Of a stretch of DNA of 64,000 nt, positions 41,053 to 52,204 are shown one piece after another; the first letter of the stretch is position 1, and each line of letters opens with the position of its first letter. The DNA is from Ophiostoma sp. CBS 140.51 (taxonomy: Eukaryota > Ascomycota > Sordariomycetes > Ophiostomatales > Ophiostomataceae): positions 16,301-80,300 of the forward strand of contig JANSLP010000134.1 of the NCBI GenBank assembly GCA_029298735.1. Reading direction: 5' to 3'. The position numbers and the translations under genes are program-made. The notes under the pieces were generated by a model. That model saw nothing but the letters and a program-made list of their open reading frames with translations. It did not search any database and had not been told where the DNA came from.

Positions 41053-42011
41053 CTACATCAATGACACAGCTCCAACCATCGCCGCCGCCATAACAGCCCA
41101 TATAGATCGCTCTAGAGCAACCGCACTACTGCTAATGTTTGGGATGTAGGGAATACACCATGTGCTTGCCGACGTAATATTAGCACTGTTGCCGCCGCAG
41201 ACAGTTCCGTTTGTCGTTTCGTTAATTGTTGTGCCATTGAAGGCCAGCGTACCGCCCATGACGGCCGGCGGCGAGATGTTGCTGGATGCATTCTTGGCCA
41301 TGGCCGAGTACGAGGTGAGACTGTGACCTCCAGCCTCGCTCTTGTTGGCCGGGTTGACGACACCGTACATGCCGTCCTGGCAGTGGCGGCCGGCGGTGCA
41401 GTAAAAGACGAGCGGGTTGGTTGTGCGGACAGTGACGCGGAAGGTTGCGAGCTAAACTATCAGTATGCGTAGCAGAGAGATAAGGTGGGCGCTGAACTCA
41501 CATTACTTTCATCCTCGTCGACGGGGATGAAGCCGGAGAAGAAACCTTCAGCGGACGGTGCACAGCCCTTGTCCCAGGAGCCGAGGGCGACGCTGTGGTT
41601 GCGAGGGTAAAAGGAAAACAAAAGAACATCGCCAATGCCGGCTGAGACAGAGTTGGGTGTGAAAGAAAGGCCAGACTCGCCCACGGCAATAGGGATTGTA
41701 GTGGCTAGATGTGTAGATGTTGACTTTGCAGATGTTGATGTTGGTGGAGCTGTTGATGATGCTGGTGGTGTTGATATTGTCGAGCGTGTGGATGTGGATG
41801 TGGATGTGGTGGTTGTTTTGGTTTTTGCTCTTGGCTTTGTAGAAGTGGCCAGAGTTGTCGGTCTAGTTGGCGTAGATGTGATGAGAGTAGGCATAGGAGC
41901 CGGTGTACTTGACGAGACCAATACCTCTGTGCTGAATGGTGCTATTGATGTTGTCGAAGCCGAGAAGGCCATGCGGACGAGCGAGGCAAAGATCGCGAGA
42001 CGTAATGACAT
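41053..42011 (-). CDS. Extracellular Ser/Thr-rich cupredoxin-like protein
   Basis: Two exons, 42011..41502 and 41451..41053, give 302 aa (50-nt intron, GTGAGT...GTTTAG). It has a signal peptide (to about residue 18) and a Thr/Ser/Pro-rich, mucin-like segment (about 20-105). A cupredoxin domain follows (about 108-205) with all four type-1 copper ligands in order: H139 (RNHS), C188, H193 and M198 (CTAGRHCQDGM). There is then an Asn/Thr-rich tail with glycosylation sites and a hydrophobic C-terminus (AVMAAAMVGAVSLM) that looks like a GPI-anchor signal. Fungal extracellular serine-rich proteins of this type are cell-surface proteins of unknown function. The complete ligand set suggests copper binding or electron transfer. 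Confidence 0.85.
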
Positions 42012-43135
42012 TGTGGACGATGTGTGTGTAGAGATTCAACGATATCAAGACAGTACTTTTCCAAAGTGACAGAAGGAAAGAAGGGTAGCTATCACTTTAA
42101 GAATTTGTGAATAAGAAGATCTTCAGTCCCTGGAAAAGGTGAAGGGAAGAAAGTGAATGCAAATGCGGCGGAGATCCGGACAGCTGCAGGACCGCCGTTA
42201 TTCTTTCCTGTTCCCTTCTTTTCTTTTCTTTCTCCTCTTCTTTACTTTCCATGCTGTCGGCCGCTGCCAAGCCGGTGCTAAAAGAATCCACGAATCTACA
42301 TTCCCTACCTTCATAAAAAGGGACATGTCGACACATGTAGGGCACATTCAAGCACATTCAATCACACCGGAGCACCACACATTTCCACGGGCATATGCAT
42401 TGCTTTTTTGGTGGTACCTGCCGCGCTGTTTCCCGGCGCCGGTACGCGTCACTCTCTGTGGTAGTACGACAGAAAAGGAAAACCCTTCTTCACTGTGATC
42501 ATGTCTTAAATCAACATATTTCCTTCACGCAACGGCGCTCATTTCCTTTCACGGTCGCTTGGTGACTGCACATCTCACCTGTCTTGGCCTCTGGGGGCCG
42601 TGTTGTTGGAATGCTGGGGCCCATTCCCCAGAAAAGTAAACAACTTTTGAGAGGTGAAAATCGCTAGTCGAAAGCGAAAACGGTCCACAATTGCTGACCA
42701 TCTTAGACAAAATTGACGAGGACATGAGAGCCGACGTCACTTCCTTACATTGTCTCCAGTGAGTTTGTCTTGTCTGCCTCGTTTGTCTGTGTTCCTTCGG
42801 CCCAAGCATCACAAGACGTTTTTTTCGTTCACCGTGTTCGCCGTGGGAGAGGCGCCGTTTGTGTGCCCTACAACGTGTTTGTATTACGGAAGTATGAAAA
42901 CGTTTGTATTGAAATTAGAATAAAAGAGTTATTCAAACAGACAAATCGGTTTGGAAGAGTCAGGTGAAGTGGTGAACTTGGTGGCCGACTTACAAGTGAA
43001 GAGAAATAGTGGGGCATTTATCGCCTTCAATTCAGTCTCGTCCGCCCACCAAAGCTCTTGACTAGATGCCTCCTTTATATACTCCAAGAAGGCTGTCGCC
43101 CTTCATCAAGAAGTCCTAGCTCCTGTCTTCGAACA
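42012..43135. other. Intergenic region upstream of the cupredoxin gene
   Basis: It holds the cupredoxin promoter, with a C/T- versus A/G-rich leader at about 42190-42260. I see no protein gene in the remaining 0.8 kb before the tRNA. Confidence 0.5.
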
Positions 43136-43229
43136 GGTTCCGTGGTGCAGTTGGTTAGCGCATCGTACTAATATTTCTCTCACAAGAAATCAAATGCGAA
43201 AGTCGAGGGTTCGAGCCCCTCCGGGACCA
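43136..43229 (+). tRNA. tRNA-Ile (anticodon AAT) with a short intron
   Basis: A full cloverleaf can be folded. Acceptor stem GGTTCCG pairs with CGGGACC, the D arm is GTGC/GCGC and the anticodon stem is TCGTA/TGCGA. The T arm GAGGG-TTCGAGC-CCCTC is followed by discriminator A. Between the anticodon stem strands are 27 bases starting CTAATA, so a 20-base intron follows the base after the anticodon AAT, the standard position for nuclear tRNA introns. CCA is not encoded beyond the first bases after the discriminator. Internal A and B boxes (TGGTGCAGTTGG and GGTTCGAGCCC) are intact. Confidence 0.93.
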
Positions 43230-43540
43230 AGATATTAACTTTCTTTTTTGCCGTTTCTCCTTACGACAGCTTTTTTTGCCCTTTCATTTTATACCACGCG
43301 CACTTGCTTCAATGAAATTTTTATTCAATTTTTTATTGTTCCATTTTAAAATTCAGTCCCCTTGTGATTGAAGAAAATCCATTGAAAATGTTATCCAAAA
43401 GTCATGTCCCAAGATATCCCGTCATTAAACGCCGGTCCTAAAATGAACTCCGACTTGTACCCAATGACTCCCTAACCCAAACAACAGAAAACTAGTACCC
43501 AAATCAACTCAAACGCCGTTTAGGATCCCTTTCGTTACCA
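43230..43540. other. tRNA 3' flank
   Basis: A TTTCTTTTTTG tract just after the tRNA (about 43240-43250) fits an RNA polymerase III terminator. The rest is AT-rich 3' flank of the glycosyltransferase gene. No gene seen. Confidence 0.6.
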
Positions 43541-44971
43541 TCAACCCTTATCATCCCGCCAGTTGCCTTGGAACTGGTGCTGGACGAGCGTCTGCTTCGA
43601 CTTGGTCTTGCTCGCGTGCGAGTGCGGCACGCCCGTCGCGAAACCGTCAATCGGCAGCACCAGCGTGTCGCCGTACAACTGTGGTTCGGTCATGCCGGTC
43701 AGCGTCTCCCAGGTAATGCGCGGTTGGCCGACACCCGTGCCGGCCACTTGGTTCAAGTGTTCGAAGACGACTTCCGTCCACGCCGCGGGCCCTGTGATTT
43801 CGAGCACATCGTTGTCGGATAGTTTGTCACCTAGCAGACCGCCCTTGAGTTTGCTGACTTTGCCCAGGATACGGTCCAGCATGGACCAGAGCGTCGGGTG
43901 GTCGGGCGCGCTGGCCAACGTCCACTGGCAGAACTGGACCTCGTAGGTGGTGCCTTTGACGGGTGGTGAGGAGTCTGACTCGAGGCCGACAATGAGGCGC
44001 GTCTCGGCGCGAAACTGCTCGGGCACCCATTCGCCAATGGGTTTAGCCAAAGAAGTGTCCATGTCCGAGTAGACGCCGCCCTCGAGAGCGAGCGCCAGGT
44101 AGCGCATAAAGTCGGCACGCAAGACGCGGCGGGGCATGGCTGTGTACTGCTTGAGAGCGTCTTTGGCGAAATCCAGAGTGCCGAGCTCGACTTCCACGTT
44201 GGGGATTTCCTTTTCACCTTCCGCTGCATCAGCACCGGTGGTAGGCGGCCCCGTGGACTGACGAAAGGTGTTGGGGTAGATGGGCACCTTCCAGGACCCT
44301 CCCTTGGCCGTGGCCATGCCGACTAGACGACGGACCATACTGAGTGCACCGCCAGCGTCCAGCAGTGTGTACGAGTACGACGGCGAGTGGGCCAGCCAGC
44401 TTGCCAGATACGTGACGGACACGACAGTCGGCTTAAAGTCGAGGTAGATTTGCCAAATCTTGGGCGGGATGTGCGGCAAGTGTGTCGTCGTCGTGGTATC
44501 AAACTCGCTGTCATTCATTTCTGCCAGCAGCGATTTTTCGGCTTCGAGAGCAGCAGCTTCAGCTGCTTCTGCCTTTTGCTTCTTCTCCTCGGCCGACATG
44601 CCACCGCGCCAGGGAAGATGCCATCTGCTGCCGTCTGGTACTGAGAGGCCATGGCCCTGATCGTTGAGGTGGAACATGCATATTGTCAGGAGAAAGAGGC
44701 CTGCCAACACAAGAACCAGTCGTCGGAGTCGGGCGCCGGCGGTAAAGCGTGGCCGAAATAAGAATGCCGAGGCGCGTGTGGGTGATGATATTGATGACGC
44801 CGACCCCACTGAGGACAGACGCGCCGACCGTTCGGCAATGAGTGACTGCCACCGGGACAGCATTGCGTTGTCCTTGAGTGGTGATGTCGCCATGGGGATG
44901 GTGATGGGGGATCTGGCGTATTTTTCGTTGTAGTAGTCTTGAGTTTGCCGGTCGATCCGGAACTTGTCCAT
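43541..44971 (-). CDS. OCH1-like alpha-1,6-mannosyltransferase family protein (GT32)
   Basis: Single-exon gene; the ATG at 44971 (MDKFRIDRQT) gives 476 aa. A later in-frame ATG at 44893 is also possible. It is a type II membrane protein with a cytosolic N-terminus, transmembrane segment at about 84-101 (LRRLVLVLAGLFLLTICMF), an Ala/Glu-rich coiled stem (about 127-152) and a luminal catalytic domain. The domain starts at HIPPKIWQIYLDFKP, contains RRVLRADFMRYLALALEGGVYSD, and has the DxD metal-binding motif D303-M-D305. OCH1-type enzymes start outer-chain N-glycan mannosylation in the Golgi. Several paralogues exist in filamentous fungi, so the exact acceptor is unknown. Confidence 0.9.
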   Translation of the reverse strand: MDKFRIDRQTQDYYNEKYARSPITIPMATSPLKDNAMLSRWQSLIAERSARLSSVGSASSISSPTRASAFLFRPRFTAGARLRRLVLVLAGLFLLTICMFHLNDQGHGLSVPDGSRWHLPWRGGMSAEEKKQKAEAAEAAALEAEKSLLAEMNDSEFDTTTTTHLPHIPPKIWQIYLDFKPTVVSVTYLASWLAHSPSYSYTLLDAGGALSMVRRLVGMATAKGGSWKVPIYPNTFRQSTGPPTTGADAAEGEKEIPNVEVELGTLDFAKDALKQYTAMPRRVLRADFMRYLALALEGGVYSDMDTSLAKPIGEWVPEQFRAETRLIVGLESDSSPPVKGTTYEVQFCQWTLASAPDHPTLWSMLDRILGKVSKLKGGLLGDKLSDNDVLEITGPAAWTEVVFEHLNQVAGTGVGQPRITWETLTGMTEPQLYGDTLVLPIDGFATGVPHSHASKTKSKQTLVQHQFQGNWRDDKG

Positions 44972-46164
44972 GCCCAGGATTTGTAGAGACAAAAAGACGT
45001 GACGTGACGTTGAGACGTGAGGAATGTGACTGCCCTCGTGTGCACCGTAAATGGACAAGACCCGCCCAAGTCCGTAAGATCCGTTGAGATCCGTCAACGA
45101 CAGCAAGGAAACTGTAACAGTCTCTACGTGTGCGCGTGTTGTGAGATAAATCAGATGGTTTGATAGAAACGTGCGCAGAGTCTCATATTGTACTCTCTTA
45201 CACACGATACACACGATGCGCACAACCGTGCAACCCGGCACTCGTCCCGACAGCTGGATGTTGACCGACGGAGAGCAGTGCGTAGCGTGGAATGACGATG
45301 TTCAATGTCGAGTCTAGATTGTGAACTCAGTCGTGAGAAAGCAGCACTCTGAAATAAGTCTAATTGAACGAGATGAGGCGAAGCTGGGCGCAAACTGGGC
45401 GCGCTGGGTCGACTTTGGTCGAGTTGGGATGAATCTAGCGAATGATCGTAAAAGGCTTGTGCTTCGATACGAGAACATAAAGCTTGGCAGGGATGAAATA
45501 GGAAAAACACAAAGATGGACACAGATTAGGATGACACTTAATACTTTTTGATTCGTTTGAAAAAAATGACAATGACTTATTATGAACTCTTATATATCCA
45601 GCACATACCAAGAAACCAAGAGGCTGGATTCAGGAGGGTATACAGAAAAGCAGAAGAAACGAAAGAAAACATGGATGGAAAAGACAGCGCGAAGAAGACA
45701 AGCACGCAAAGAAAGCTGGCGCTAGGAGAGATAATCGGACAAGAAGCGAGGATGACAGGGTAGCGATGAGCAGCAAAACATGCAAAAAGGAAAACAGAAG
45801 GGGTTATATTTCGAAAATGACAGTTCGAGAAAGATAAAAAAGATGACAAAGACACGCAACAGGCCGCAAAAAAGATCAACGACAAAAAGATTGCGCAGAG
45901 AAGATGGGAAAGACAAAAAGCCAACGAAAAGAGACCGCATGAAGGACAAAAATAGAAAATGCTCGTAAAGGACGTTATATCATGAACAGATATGGGATAT
46001 TGAGAGGGATTGGACAAAAACCAGATGCCGTCATTGGACAACAGCTAGTCTTCGTCTCGTATACAGGGGTTTGGAGGATTCCGAGAACAGAACGGAAGGT
46101 AACCGACCGTCTCTTCCCGTACACCGCCGCACCAGTTGTGGTATCACATGCGTGTGACAGCCTC
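44972..46164. other. Intergenic region with AT-rich block
   Basis: It holds the promoter of the glycosyltransferase gene up to about 45350, then a purine-rich, AT-rich block (about 45540-45970) flanking the 3' end of the RhoGAP gene. The leftward Phe/Ser-rich frame 46041..45580 is low-complexity shadow. Confidence 0.5.
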
Positions 46165-48592
46165 CTAGAAGCCCAGTGGCGAGAGCGGCTTGATGGGCGA
46201 CAGAGGCCGGAGATCGCCAGACTGCCTTGGCGGTGTGGTCACCCGCTGACTCTCAATCGTCAGCGTCGTCGAAAGTGTCTCGTTGGAGGCCACACTGCCC
46301 GTCTCGACGGTCGGCGGCTTCTTCTTGGAGCGAGGCTGCTTGTCGGTGCTGTGGCTATGGCCCTGGCCGTGGTTGTTGCCGTTGCCGTACTGGGCGCCGC
46401 TGTCCGAAGACGACACCTGCCGATCGATCGCCCGGTCTTCACTGCCGCCCGCCACAACAGCCGGCGGCGGCGGCTGCACGTTGTCAATCTCGACATCAAA
46501 CGTGTCCTCGTCGTGGTGGTGGCTCACGGTGCCGATACCCCGGGGCGGCGGCATGTCTAACAGCTGGTACTCTTCCTCAATGTACTTGGGTTCGTTGATG
46601 CAGCCCTTCCAGCAGTCGCGCCAGTCGCACACCAAGAACTTGAAGGAGAAGGCGTCAATCTTCATGCACGGCTGGAAGCAGATGCACAGGTTGCGGAAGT
46701 CCATCTTGTTGCGGTCAGAGTGTGCCAGCAGCAGGCTGAGATGGCACGTAATGGCGAACAGCAGGTAGTAGTTAAAGGGCGGCAGGTTTGAGAGCTCGTC
46801 GACGAGCATCTGCGGGACGGTCTCCGAACCAGCGCATTCGCGGGCAATCCGTTCTTGCGCCTCCTTGGGGAACAGCTCATCGGGGAGCTCGCGCAGCCAG
46901 GCCTTGAGCATCGAGCCAATGATGTTGATATCGTACAGGTCGTCTTGCGTAAAGAGGTCGACGTCGTATTCTGCTGCACGTTAGCATTGGAGGTACAATA
47001 CGAGACACGAAATCGTAAAATCAGGTGTATGGGTAGGGGAGACATACCTTCGTCAAACTTCCGCTGCCACTTCTTGATCTGGGGACCACTGCCAGGCACA
47101 CGGTACAGGCCCTCCACATCCGTGCCCTTGTAGTTGAGGTAGTCGATCGCCCGCCATGGGAAAGCAGGCATCCAGAACTCTGTGCGGTCGCGCGAATCTT
47201 CCAGGCGCTTCGAGATACGGGTCAAGCGTGTCTGTTCTAGGAGAGGCTGGTTGATGACCTTGAGCACATAGTGCTCGTCGTCGACAACTGGCTCCCGTTC
47301 TGGTGCCCCGCCACTGCGTCCGTTCTTGCCAAAGAGACCCTTGCTAATCATGTCTGCTGCGCTTCTCGACGAGTTCTTAAGACCGTTGAAAAAGGTGTAG
47401 CCGCCATTGTCGCGAAGGGAAGAAGGCTGGCCCCGGGAGTGGTCGCCACGGTCGCCGCGGTGGCCGTGGTGGTTGTCCCGGCCGCTGGGCACATCGCGAC
47501 TCAACGCCCGATCGGCCGAGTGGTTCCGTGTCGACGAGGACATCACTTCCCGGAAGCTGCGGTCGTGCTGGGCGAGAGGCGCCGTCTTAAGGGAGGGAGC
47601 AGGTTGGTGTGCGCGCTCGGGCTGGTCGACCACTCTCATTTGAGCGGCGTTTCCTGGAGCGCCTTGAAAACCAGGGCTGGTCGCACTGGCGGCAGGGTTG
47701 TTGCTGTTGCTGGTGTTGCTGTTCAGAGGATGGGGTGCGCTGCTATCTTCGTGAATAGATCTGGTCCGTCCGAGGCGATTGAACACTTTCTGTTTGCCTT
47801 TCTTGCCCGAGGGTGTATTGGAGGAAGTATCGATTTCGGTCGCCGACGAGACAAGCGATGCCTCGGATCGTGTAGGGAAAGCGACGCCACTGGACGTGGT
47901 TGCTCTTTGTTGCGCGTTGTGATCTGTGTAAGAGGACTCTGTTTAGCCACAAAGAAGAATGTATGAGAAGCGTTCAAATGAACGCAATTGAAGGGGGAGG
48001 TGAAATAAAAATCAGGAAAGTAGAAAGGTAACAAGGGAGGATCAAGGGTGGCCGTAAGGGAGAGACCAAAATCAGCGTGAGGCTCTAGCCGTTTAGTAAG
48101 GGGGCATTGACAGCGGGCAGTCCCAGGCCTAGACGGGCTCCATTGCCACCCCGGTTTATTTGCCCTGTGCTGTGGTTTTGGCGGCCGCCTTACGACGGGC
48201 AAGCATATGTGCAGCATTTTGTGCATTTTGCCGCCCGCCACCCCCGTTTGGCTCCTCTTGTTCCTGTCGATCTTTTTGGGGGGAAGCCTGTTCATAAAAA
48301 AGCGATGGCCGTGCTTGCATCGTGTGTAGTCATGGGCAAAAAGGTTCCTTACCTGAAGGTCTGAAGTGTTTCGAGTTCGGGGACTCGTAGCCTCGTGATG
48401 CACCGTTGTCGCGCTGGTCGGCAAATGGCTGCGCACCGGTGGAGTTGGCGGGCGCCGTGCTGCTGGAAGCGAGCTTCTCGGAGGACTTGGCGGCAGACGA
48501 CGACTTGCCAAAGCGGAAGAAGTTGGAGGACTTGGAGGCCTTGTCGTCTTGTCTGTGGCGGCCGTGGCTCTTGTGCAGCGCCTGTTGGGCTA

Positions 48593-48623
<31 letters not shown>

Positions 48624-49103
48624 GTATTGCTGATGCTGTTGCGATGGGTGCAGCTGCTGTTGCTGGTATGTCTGCTGTCCCTGCTGCTGCTGCGGTTGTG
48701 TGTAGCCACCAAAGTTCGTCGAGCTGTTGGTTAGCGGAGGATAGCCGGGGCTGTCGATATCGTCGAGAGGCTGCTGAACGAGGTCGGCGACGTGGAGCGG
48801 CTGCTGGTACTTTTGTTGCGCCTGAGCCTGCGGCTGTGCTTGGGGAACGGAAGGGGGTTGAGATTGGGGTTGAGGAGGCCGACTGGACTGGTTCGAGGTT
48901 GGAATCGAGTTCGAGTTCTGGGCCTGGACCTGCTGGCGGTAGGGAGAAGAGATGGGCGGCGGCGACGCAGGCGATCGTGTCGAAGACGTAAACGGGGGGT
49001 CGTCTGGGGGGACGATCTTGAGGGTTTCAGGAAGCCTATGATCGCTTGCTGGGAGCGCCGCCCCTGACAAGGCCAGCGGCTGCGGTGCAGGCTTACGTCC
49101 CAT
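46165..49103 (-). CDS. RhoGAP-domain protein with Gln-rich N-terminus
   Basis: Three exons, 49103..48353, 47923..47048 and 46970..46165, give 810 aa. The N-terminal 250 residues are Pro/Ser/Gln-rich with a poly-Gln run. A short conserved motif (SSNFFRFGK) precedes the 429-nt intron 1. The RhoGAP domain (about 480-650) spans the second junction: YKGTDVEGLYRVPGSG with the catalytic arginine finger, then MLKAWLRELPDELFP and NLCICFQPCMKIDAFSFKFL. The C-terminus is low complexity. It would switch off Rho/Rac/Cdc42-type GTPases that control polarity and wall synthesis; the exact GTPase is unknown. The acceptor of intron 2 is a CAGCAG doublet, so one extra codon may be included. The first intron is long for this genome and could hide a small exon. 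Confidence 0.85.
48597..48634 (-). repeat. CAG/CTG-rich microsatellite encoding poly-Gln
   Basis: Runs of TGTTGC/TGCTG units within exon 1 of the RhoGAP gene encode at least nine consecutive Gln in a longer Gln-rich stretch. This is a typical length-variable coding repeat. Confidence 0.75.
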
Positions 49104-52100
49104 CTTGGGGGTTCGCCAGCGGCTGGCTGGAGGCAGTGGAGGGAGTGGTTGACTTGTGCTGTCTGGCTGTCTGAAAGTATATTGGGAACTGAAGAGGAGT
49201 CGGTTTTGTCTGTTGTGTTGCCCCTTTGCCGCCACTCTCCCTTTTTCTTTTTTGGGACCGCTCTTGAAGGTAAGAAAAGGCTGCGACAAGAACGTTGCAC
49301 CAACGTCCCAACGGCAGTGGGCGGGCGGGCGTGTTGTGCGCGGAAAGTATTCGCACAGGTCTAAGTGCGTGCGGAGGGGGGGGGGGACGAAAACGAGAAA
49401 ACCCGGCCTCTGTGTGTGTAGGAATAGGAACACTGCGTTGGAATGGGCTCAGAATGCAGAGTGGCCCAGGGGCAGAGAATAGAATAGGCAGATTAAAGTC
49501 TGCGACAAATGGGACCCAGGGCAAGGGCTCGGCGGCGGGGCTTGGGCGCCTGTTTCTAAGATTCCAAGACGTTGACGAGGGCGGCTTGAAGGCGCGCGAT
49601 AAAGTGAGGGTGCGTGGCAGAGCGAGGGCGGACAGAGCGACAGAGTGACAGGTGATTGAGCTTTGTTGTTGAATTTGGAATTTGAGAAGGCCGTTTGAAA
49701 AAAAAAGGGGGCCGAGGATCGAGAGAAACTGTTGGAGACTCGAAACAAGCAAGGACGAGTTGAGGGGGAAAGTACGAGTAGGGAGGATGCTGAGGAAAGA
49801 GCGACCGAGCAGCGGAGAGAGGGTGAGAAGCGACGGGCACGGGATAAAAGAGAAAACGAGACGAAACGAGGGACATGCGGGACACACGCAGGAAGCAGGA
49901 AGCAGGAATAAGGAAAGCGAGGGCGATCTCGTCCTGGCAAAGATGCGTCTGGCTGCAGCTGTGTGTTTCTTGTTTCTACGACGACTTTGTTTGGCCTCTC
50001 TCAAAGTGGTATCAAAAGGGGTGCTGTTCCAGGGCAAGCGTGAGGAAAAAAGAGGGGACCTGAAACGTGCACCAGGCCTCGTCAGGGGCCCTTTGGCTCT
50101 GCTTTGAGAGAGTGCGCTGTGAGAAAGGTGCGGAGGAAGCGGCAGGACACTAATAACAACTGGGTTGCTCCTGCTGTTCAACGGCTGAGAGGGGCTTCAT
50201 TATTACGGCAAGAAGCAGCAACGTTTCTTCTCATCATCCCTTTCTCTTTCTCTTTCCCATTTTCTATTCTTTTTGCGTTGGGGGCTCGAGGGGGGAAAGA
50301 GCAAAAGAGGGAAAGAAGGGGGGCTGATGTACAGGGAAAGTGCGCTTGCGCTAGCGTTGTTGGCCCATTCATCTTGGAGACATAACACGGAGGTTTTTTT
50401 TAGCTATTGCAGGCGGCGACGGCTCCACTCGACCTTCTGACGATACGAGGCAGGAGCGACTGGCGGCGAAGTTAACGGTGATTTGTATGAGCACGAACAG
50501 CGAAAAAGAGATGCTGAGTATGTGTATGAGCTCGTGAGCGGAACGGACTTTTGCCGGTGTGCGACGCCGAGGGAATGGGACGGCCCTGGCGAGCTTCACG
50601 GCAACCATGCGAATTCATTCCAGCGATGGGACGGAGATCTAGACTCTTGGTGAGAGTGTCTCTACGCGGATTGCAAATTTATCTTTTGAAATTGGACGGT
50701 CCTGTTTGTGAGATACAATGGGATGACATGCGTGATATTCCTTGTATTGGTAGGAGCAGGCGGCGAACGCAGGATGGCGCCGTCTTCTTACTATTAGGGT
50801 CTCCTTCCTGCCCTGTCTTCCTGCATCCGCCGGACGCGCAAGTGCGAATGCCGGCTTCCGTTGAGCAAAGGAAGGAGCGAGGGATCAGTCGCTTGCTCGG
50901 TGCTCTTAAGGAAGGCGCGGTCCACCGCTCGTACTTTCCAATTTTTTCTTCTTCTTTTTTTCTTTCTCTCTGTCGCTTGTCGGGCCACGGTTGTTCCCAA
51001 ACCGAACAAACTGCAGTCCGAGCTCGATCGTGCCTTCCCTTTCGGACTCGTAGCTGGGTACCCCTTTTTTGAGTGCCGTTGGTCGGTCGGACCTCATGTT
51101 GCTGGATCTCTTTGGCGGGCACGGATGCCAATGGGTTCCTGGACTAGTCTTCTTGCAGACAAGCTTGCCAGGCAGGCACTTTAACGAGTTGGGAAAGGGC
51201 TGGTCTTTTTCTTTAGCGGCCTTTGCATCATCTCTCACACCGACGACATCTTGGCTTTGTTGCTGGATTTATTGTCGATTGAATCAGTGAACAGGTCTGC
51301 CTGCAATTATACCGTTTTCGTCTCACTAGAGAAATATCTGGCAACCAAAAGACCTGTAGTTCCGATTTATGATCACTACGAGGTTTCATCTAAGTGCAAC
51401 ACTACGGCATACAAGTACAGCTACAGTGAATGGATGGTAAGGCGGGGTGCTTTGGCGGGGTCGTAGGACAATCGATACGCCGGCTTGCGATTTGTCCGCC
51501 AAAGCGACAGGTCCTGAGAAGGGTCAACGTGCCATGTGTCTGAGTATCGACCATCTGTCGAAATCCCATCGCGAGGCTACCGAGCCCAAATCGCATCATG
51601 TGACTACATATGATATTAGGTAATTCAAAGGGAGGTACAAGCAGACGTGAAGAAGACAAGAGAGAAGAATACTTTGAGATTGAGTCAGTGGCAGGTGAGG
51701 TGGCCATTGCTCCTTCTTTTTTGTATTTCTATGTGTCTATCTAAATTCTATCTGCGCGGAGCATGCTTTCTGTCCAGATTGGAAGGAGCAAACATGGCGA
51801 CGGAAGGAGGCATCGGCTTGCATCATCTCGGTGGAGGTAGAGCTCAGTTCCCAAGAAACGACATAGTAAGTCAAAAGTTAGGCCCAAGAAAAGGCTGCAC
51901 CCACATCATCAACATTCACCTCAATTAAGCAGCTTGTACCAGTTCGATGTAGTCGCACACTTGATATCGTTGCACCAGGTCAGTCGCTCCAGCTCCTTTC
52001 CGGCCTGTACATCCCAGAAGGCCGGATCCGCTGTGCAAACGTTGTCCCTTCTTTCATGTCGCTCATGGTTCTCTCCAGGTCAGGAAGAAAGTATGCCCCG

Positions 52101-52204
52101 TTCCTTTCCCTCTTGCGGCCGCCGGCCAATGAAGCACAGCGACAGCAGGAAAATAAGCTTGTGGACTTGGAACATTTAAGGCTATGGGTGTGCCTGTGCG
52201 CTTT
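49104..52204. other. 3.1 kb gene-poor region
   Basis: The left part (49104-50180) is the G/A-rich (on + strand) upstream region or leader of the RhoGAP gene and includes a run of 11 G at 49376-49386. From 50200 to 52200 I find no protein with recognisable features, no RNA gene and no transposon-like repeat. Frames such as 50551..51072 lack coding character. Confidence 0.45.

Noticed and set aside
45580..46041. Leftward Phe/Ser/Cys-rich 153-codon frame
   Set aside because: Complement of a purine-rich AT tract; composition is low complexity and not protein-like.
50551..51072. Rightward 173-codon frame in the gene-poor region
   Set aside because: No ordered composition, motif or splice context; overlapped by equally long frames on the other strand.
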